Notes under the pieces: model-generated
What the model saw: the letters and a program-made list of their open reading frames with translations, nothing else
Database searches by the model: none
What the model was told of the DNA's origin: nothing
Position numbers and translations under genes: made by a program
From: Mesotaenium endlicherianum
Lineage: Eukaryota; Streptophyta; Zygnematophyceae; Zygnematales; Mesotaeniaceae
DNA: 64,000 nucleotides
Direction of reading: 5' to 3'
NCBI GenBank assembly: GCA_009602735.1
Contig: WELA01006070.1
Location: 132,096 to 196,095 of the forward strand
In this document: positions 61,129-64,000 of the stretch, piece after piece
Layout: every line of letters begins with the position of its first letter
How positions within the stretch are numbered: the stretch's first letter is position 1

Positions 61129-61846
61129 TGAAATGAATCGACTTACCAAATAGGCGATTAACAATTAATGAAGATCTTTATATCAGCAAGTAATCTTCAT
61201 GGTATTTTCTGTTAATTGATTAAACAGCGAAAGACAACACACTAGCAGTGGACAATACTCGCAAGTCAAATGCAAGTAAGCTAGCATCAATAATGCAATG
61301 AGTAAACTCATACATAAGCAAGGCTAGAAGACAGTGCATATCAATGGCTTCTCGCCTTGGATTCAGATCTCTCTCCGTAAGCTGTACAAGAGAGTTGGCC
61401 TCGTTTTTGAATGCCGAACTCGAGAGCAGTACCTAGCATATATACATGGAATGAGTTTACTGTTCAACGGGCAGTGCAATGGCACCGCCTACCCGGGAAT
61501 TAACCACGTTGGTAGGACCTCGGCTAACCAAATCCACCGCCATCTCCCATCATCCCGAATCGCCATCCATCCGAAGGATGTCATCTGGCCATTCATCTAG
61601 CACACCACACTTAGATGCATATCTAGGCAGTTCGTTGCTACCGAGTACGGAAGTTAGCTGGCTGTCAAAGAATGTGTCAGCAAGCTGACCTAAGTTGACT
61701 TCAGCCTGGTGCTCCCGGCTGAGTCATTAAACTAATTATGTTACAAGTCTAGCAGACTCAATCTTAACTAAAGTTCAGCAGGCTGAACTTATTAAACTAT
61801 TATATATAAATGAATATTATATCTACCAATATACTAATTCATTACA
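61129..61846 (-). repeat. 3' LTR of element F
   Basis: Plus-strand TGAAATGAATC to ATTCATTACA, collinear over its length with 58989-59707. The bases before it (CAAAC, 61124-61128) are a candidate target duplication whose partner is outside the window. Confidence 0.9.
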
Positions 61847-62017
61847 ATCCCTCCAACTTAACAGGTTGTCGCCTCGACAACACTAACACTGGGTACATGG
61901 TCTTCCCAAATTGAAAGTACTGATCTCCCTCCCACCGCCTCTTGCTCCAACATTGATGCCTCACTGTGGGGATCACTAGTAATAGTGTGCTGTCCCTCCG
62001 CCCTCAGCCTACTGCCC

Positions 62018-63700
62018 TTATGAGGGAGATGTTCCTGGGGCTCTACGGTCAGGGGAGCGAGACCGGGAGCCAGACCTCCTCCTTCTGTCTTGGGGTCTCC
62101 TGAAGCCTGGGGCCTCCGAGTAGGGGGATCCAAGGGGAGAACGCAGTAACTGGACTGTTTCCTCCTGCACAGTCTGAAAATGAAGGGAGGCAGCTTTCTC
62201 CTGGGCGTCCCTCAAACTGACAGGTACATATACAGGCATCCCAGAAGGATGTTGCATGACATGAGCCAAGGGCACATGTCTTCTCTGCGAGGGAAATGCT
62301 GGCAGGCCTTTGGCTATTTCCCTAGCAGCCCTCCTGTCTGCCCTGTCTGACTGGGTCTCTGCGCCTGCAGATGGGCTCTGTCCTTCGGCAGTTCCCAGCC
62401 AAGTGATATCTTCCTCTTTAGCGAGCTGGTGCAGAGCTATGTCTGCCCTGGCCAACCTAGTCTTCTCCATTACAGGGGATGTGGCAGGTGTCTGGATCAC
62501 AGCGGGGCTAATGTCCTCTTCCTCGCCTTCCTCCTCGTCTTCCTCTGACTCCTCCTCTTCTTCCCCTGGCTCCTCTGAGATTGCTGGGGTCTCCTTTGTC
62601 AGCTGCTCCAACTCTTCCCGAGAAAAAGAATACCCCACTGATTTTCCCCTTTTGGGTGCTGGTGGGGGCTGTTGAGTCCTGACCGCATACAAGTCTTTCT
62701 CTCCCTGCTTGCTTGCCCATTTGGCATAAGCGTGCTGCCCTTTAGAGAATGATTCTTGGGCCCTGCTCCTGTCCTCTTGCATTTCTTGACTCATGCAGTC
62801 TCTTACTCCATCCAATCTTGGGTCCCAAGCTGCAATGTGAGGGGGCAACACTATGTTCTCCTGTAGGTCTGTTAGGTATCTTCCTTCCCTGCCCTGTCAT
62901 TTTGCTGGTCCCTCATGTTAATGGTCATCCACCGCCAATCGGTGGGCTTTTGGAAGAAGGCAAGGTCTGTCCTTTTTAGCGTACGAGGGTACCAATGCCC
63001 TGCAAAGTCCAGCTGACTGGTTTCCCTGGCTAAGAAGTCCCAGCTCCTTCTCTCCACCTCATTATACATGGCCTTGAACCTGTTATAGGATGTAAAGTCC
63101 TTCAATCTGTCCGCGTCCATGGGGATCATCCTGATCACCCTGTCTTTCCCCCAAATACTCGGAATCGATACAACTCCTTCCTCATTCACTTGGGCCATTG
63201 CCTTGGCCTCTCTGATCGTATATCCTACCATCCTGGCATAATCGTGGTAGAGGAGGAGTCCTGTGCTGACCTCTATGCACTTGTCAAAGTTTTCAGATGT
63301 CTCCCCTTCCCTCTGCAGGATTTCCTTCTGCAACTCACTACGACTTCTTTAGGCATACTTGAAGGTCTCCTCCAGTAGATCAAAGCCCTTGCCCAGTACT
63401 GTGTAGCGGTAGCTGCTGATTCTCCTCTGTTCTTCTTCTTCAGCCTGCTGCTTCCGCCTCTCCTCAGCATGCCTCTCCTCCTCTGCCTTCTTGGCCTCCT
63501 CTGCAACTTGTCTGTCCAGTTCTTCCTGCCTCAGCCTGGCCTGTTCCTCCTCCTCCTTCTTCTTCTGTGCCTCCCGCTGTTGTTGGAGCCGTTGTGATTC
63601 CCAAGCGGAGATGGAGGATGATTCGATGTCGCCACGGGATTGCAGGTATTCTGCATGTGCCTCTTCCGCTCTTCTCTTCCTCTTAAGTTTTGTCTTCTAA
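62018..63700 (-). pseudogene. ORF3 of element F, diverged; broken
   Basis: Coiled-coil N-terminus (63700 to about 63430; QREAQKKKEEEEQARLR), core with YRYTVLGKGFD, LLLYHDYARMVGYT, MYNEVERRSWDFLARE, PTDWRWMTI and LPPHIAAWDPRL, an acidic stretch (EEEEESEEDEEEGEEED) and a tail with HVPLAHVMQHPSGMPVYV and SGSRSRSPDRRAPGTS. The order matches A and C, and the identical short motifs amid otherwise different sequence point to constraint. Fossil with a few breaks. Confidence 0.7.
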
Positions 63701-64000
63701 ATTATCCTGCTCAATCATAAACACAATGCAATCAGTGATGTCATAGTACTTTGCCGCTACTGAGTACCCTTGGTGGAGAAGAACGTAGTAGGGAGAGTTC
63801 CAAGTGTGTAATACCTTGTGTGAGTGAGTAGGAGAGGAGAATTTAGTCAGAGAGAAAAAGTGAGTGTGAGCGCAGATTGAGTGTGTAGAATGATTTGAAA
63901 GGGCCAGAGTGCCCTAGTGGAAGCGTAGTGACTCACGAGGAACAAAGCTAGTTGCAATCATACTCAAGAGTGCAGCGGCATATTGCTAAGAAAGCTTAGG
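63701..64000. other. Internal sequence of F upstream of ORF3
   Basis: No frame or domain that I can support; it should be the spacer between pol and ORF3 of F. Confidence 0.4.

Larger units (their letters stand above)
61129..64000 (-). mobile_element. Chromovirus relative F: 3' LTR and ORF3, running off the window
   Basis: 3' LTR 61129-61846 (718 bp) followed by ATCCCTCCAACTTAAC, the complement of the polypurine tract, as in A. Then ORF3 on the minus strand. The LTR is close to those of A and C, while ORF3 is clearly more diverged. gag and pol should lie right of the window. A few breaks are visible in ORF3. Confidence 0.85.

Overview
This is a eukaryotic, green-lineage window in which two host genes sit in an island of apparently single-copy DNA (about 28.3-46.0 kb) between two blocks of nested retroelements. 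The host genes have GT-AG introns and high-GC, low-complexity exons. The large one encodes a YODA-type MAP kinase kinase kinase, a plant-type family. Several LTR elements have a primer-binding site one base away from the plant initiator-Met type, and chromodomain Ty3 elements and a DIRS-like element are present. A streptophyte alga of the Chara kind would fit, but that is inference; no sequence here identifies the species.

Layout. 1-1175: 3' end of a Ty3-type element (family E) whose LTR sits inside the 3' LTR of the next element. 1176-9651: minus-strand chromovirus A (gag, pol with chromodomain, and an extra ORF3 between pol and the 3' LTR). 9899-17864: minus-strand tyrosine-recombinase (DIRS/PAT-like) retrotransposon with tandem direct repeats on its recombinase side and a 1.36-kb solo LTR inside its gag. 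17865-19745: plus-strand Ty3 remnant with its 3' LTR. 20084-20353: C-terminal piece of a piggyBac transposase. 20354-28325: a tandem arrangement of a second Ty3 family (K), whose pol-side coding region carries a PHD finger.

Host island. 30024-31067 (+): two-exon gene for a 246-residue C2-domain protein. 32686-44460 (-): ten-exon gene for a 1614-residue MAPKKK with a complete kinase domain (about residues 635-895) between long disordered N- and C-terminal regions. The two genes converge; their likely poly(A) signals lie about 370 bp apart. A 174-base assembly gap (40256-40429) lies in intron 2 of the kinase gene.

Right block. 46.44-47.3 kb: copia gag remnant. 47623-48760: second solo LTR of the family found in the DIRS-like gag, again with a 4-bp target duplication. 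48794-61128: Ty3 element E (+), split by a solo LTR D (51451-60354, duplication ACTTC), which is itself split by chromovirus C (52068-59707, duplication GTACA; gag and pol frames look whole). 61129-64000: 3' LTR and ORF3 of a further, more diverged relative, F, running off the window.

Most notable: the conserved unrecognised ORF3 in three chromovirus copies (A, C, F), the PHD finger in Ty3 family K, and a fully resolvable order of nested insertions.
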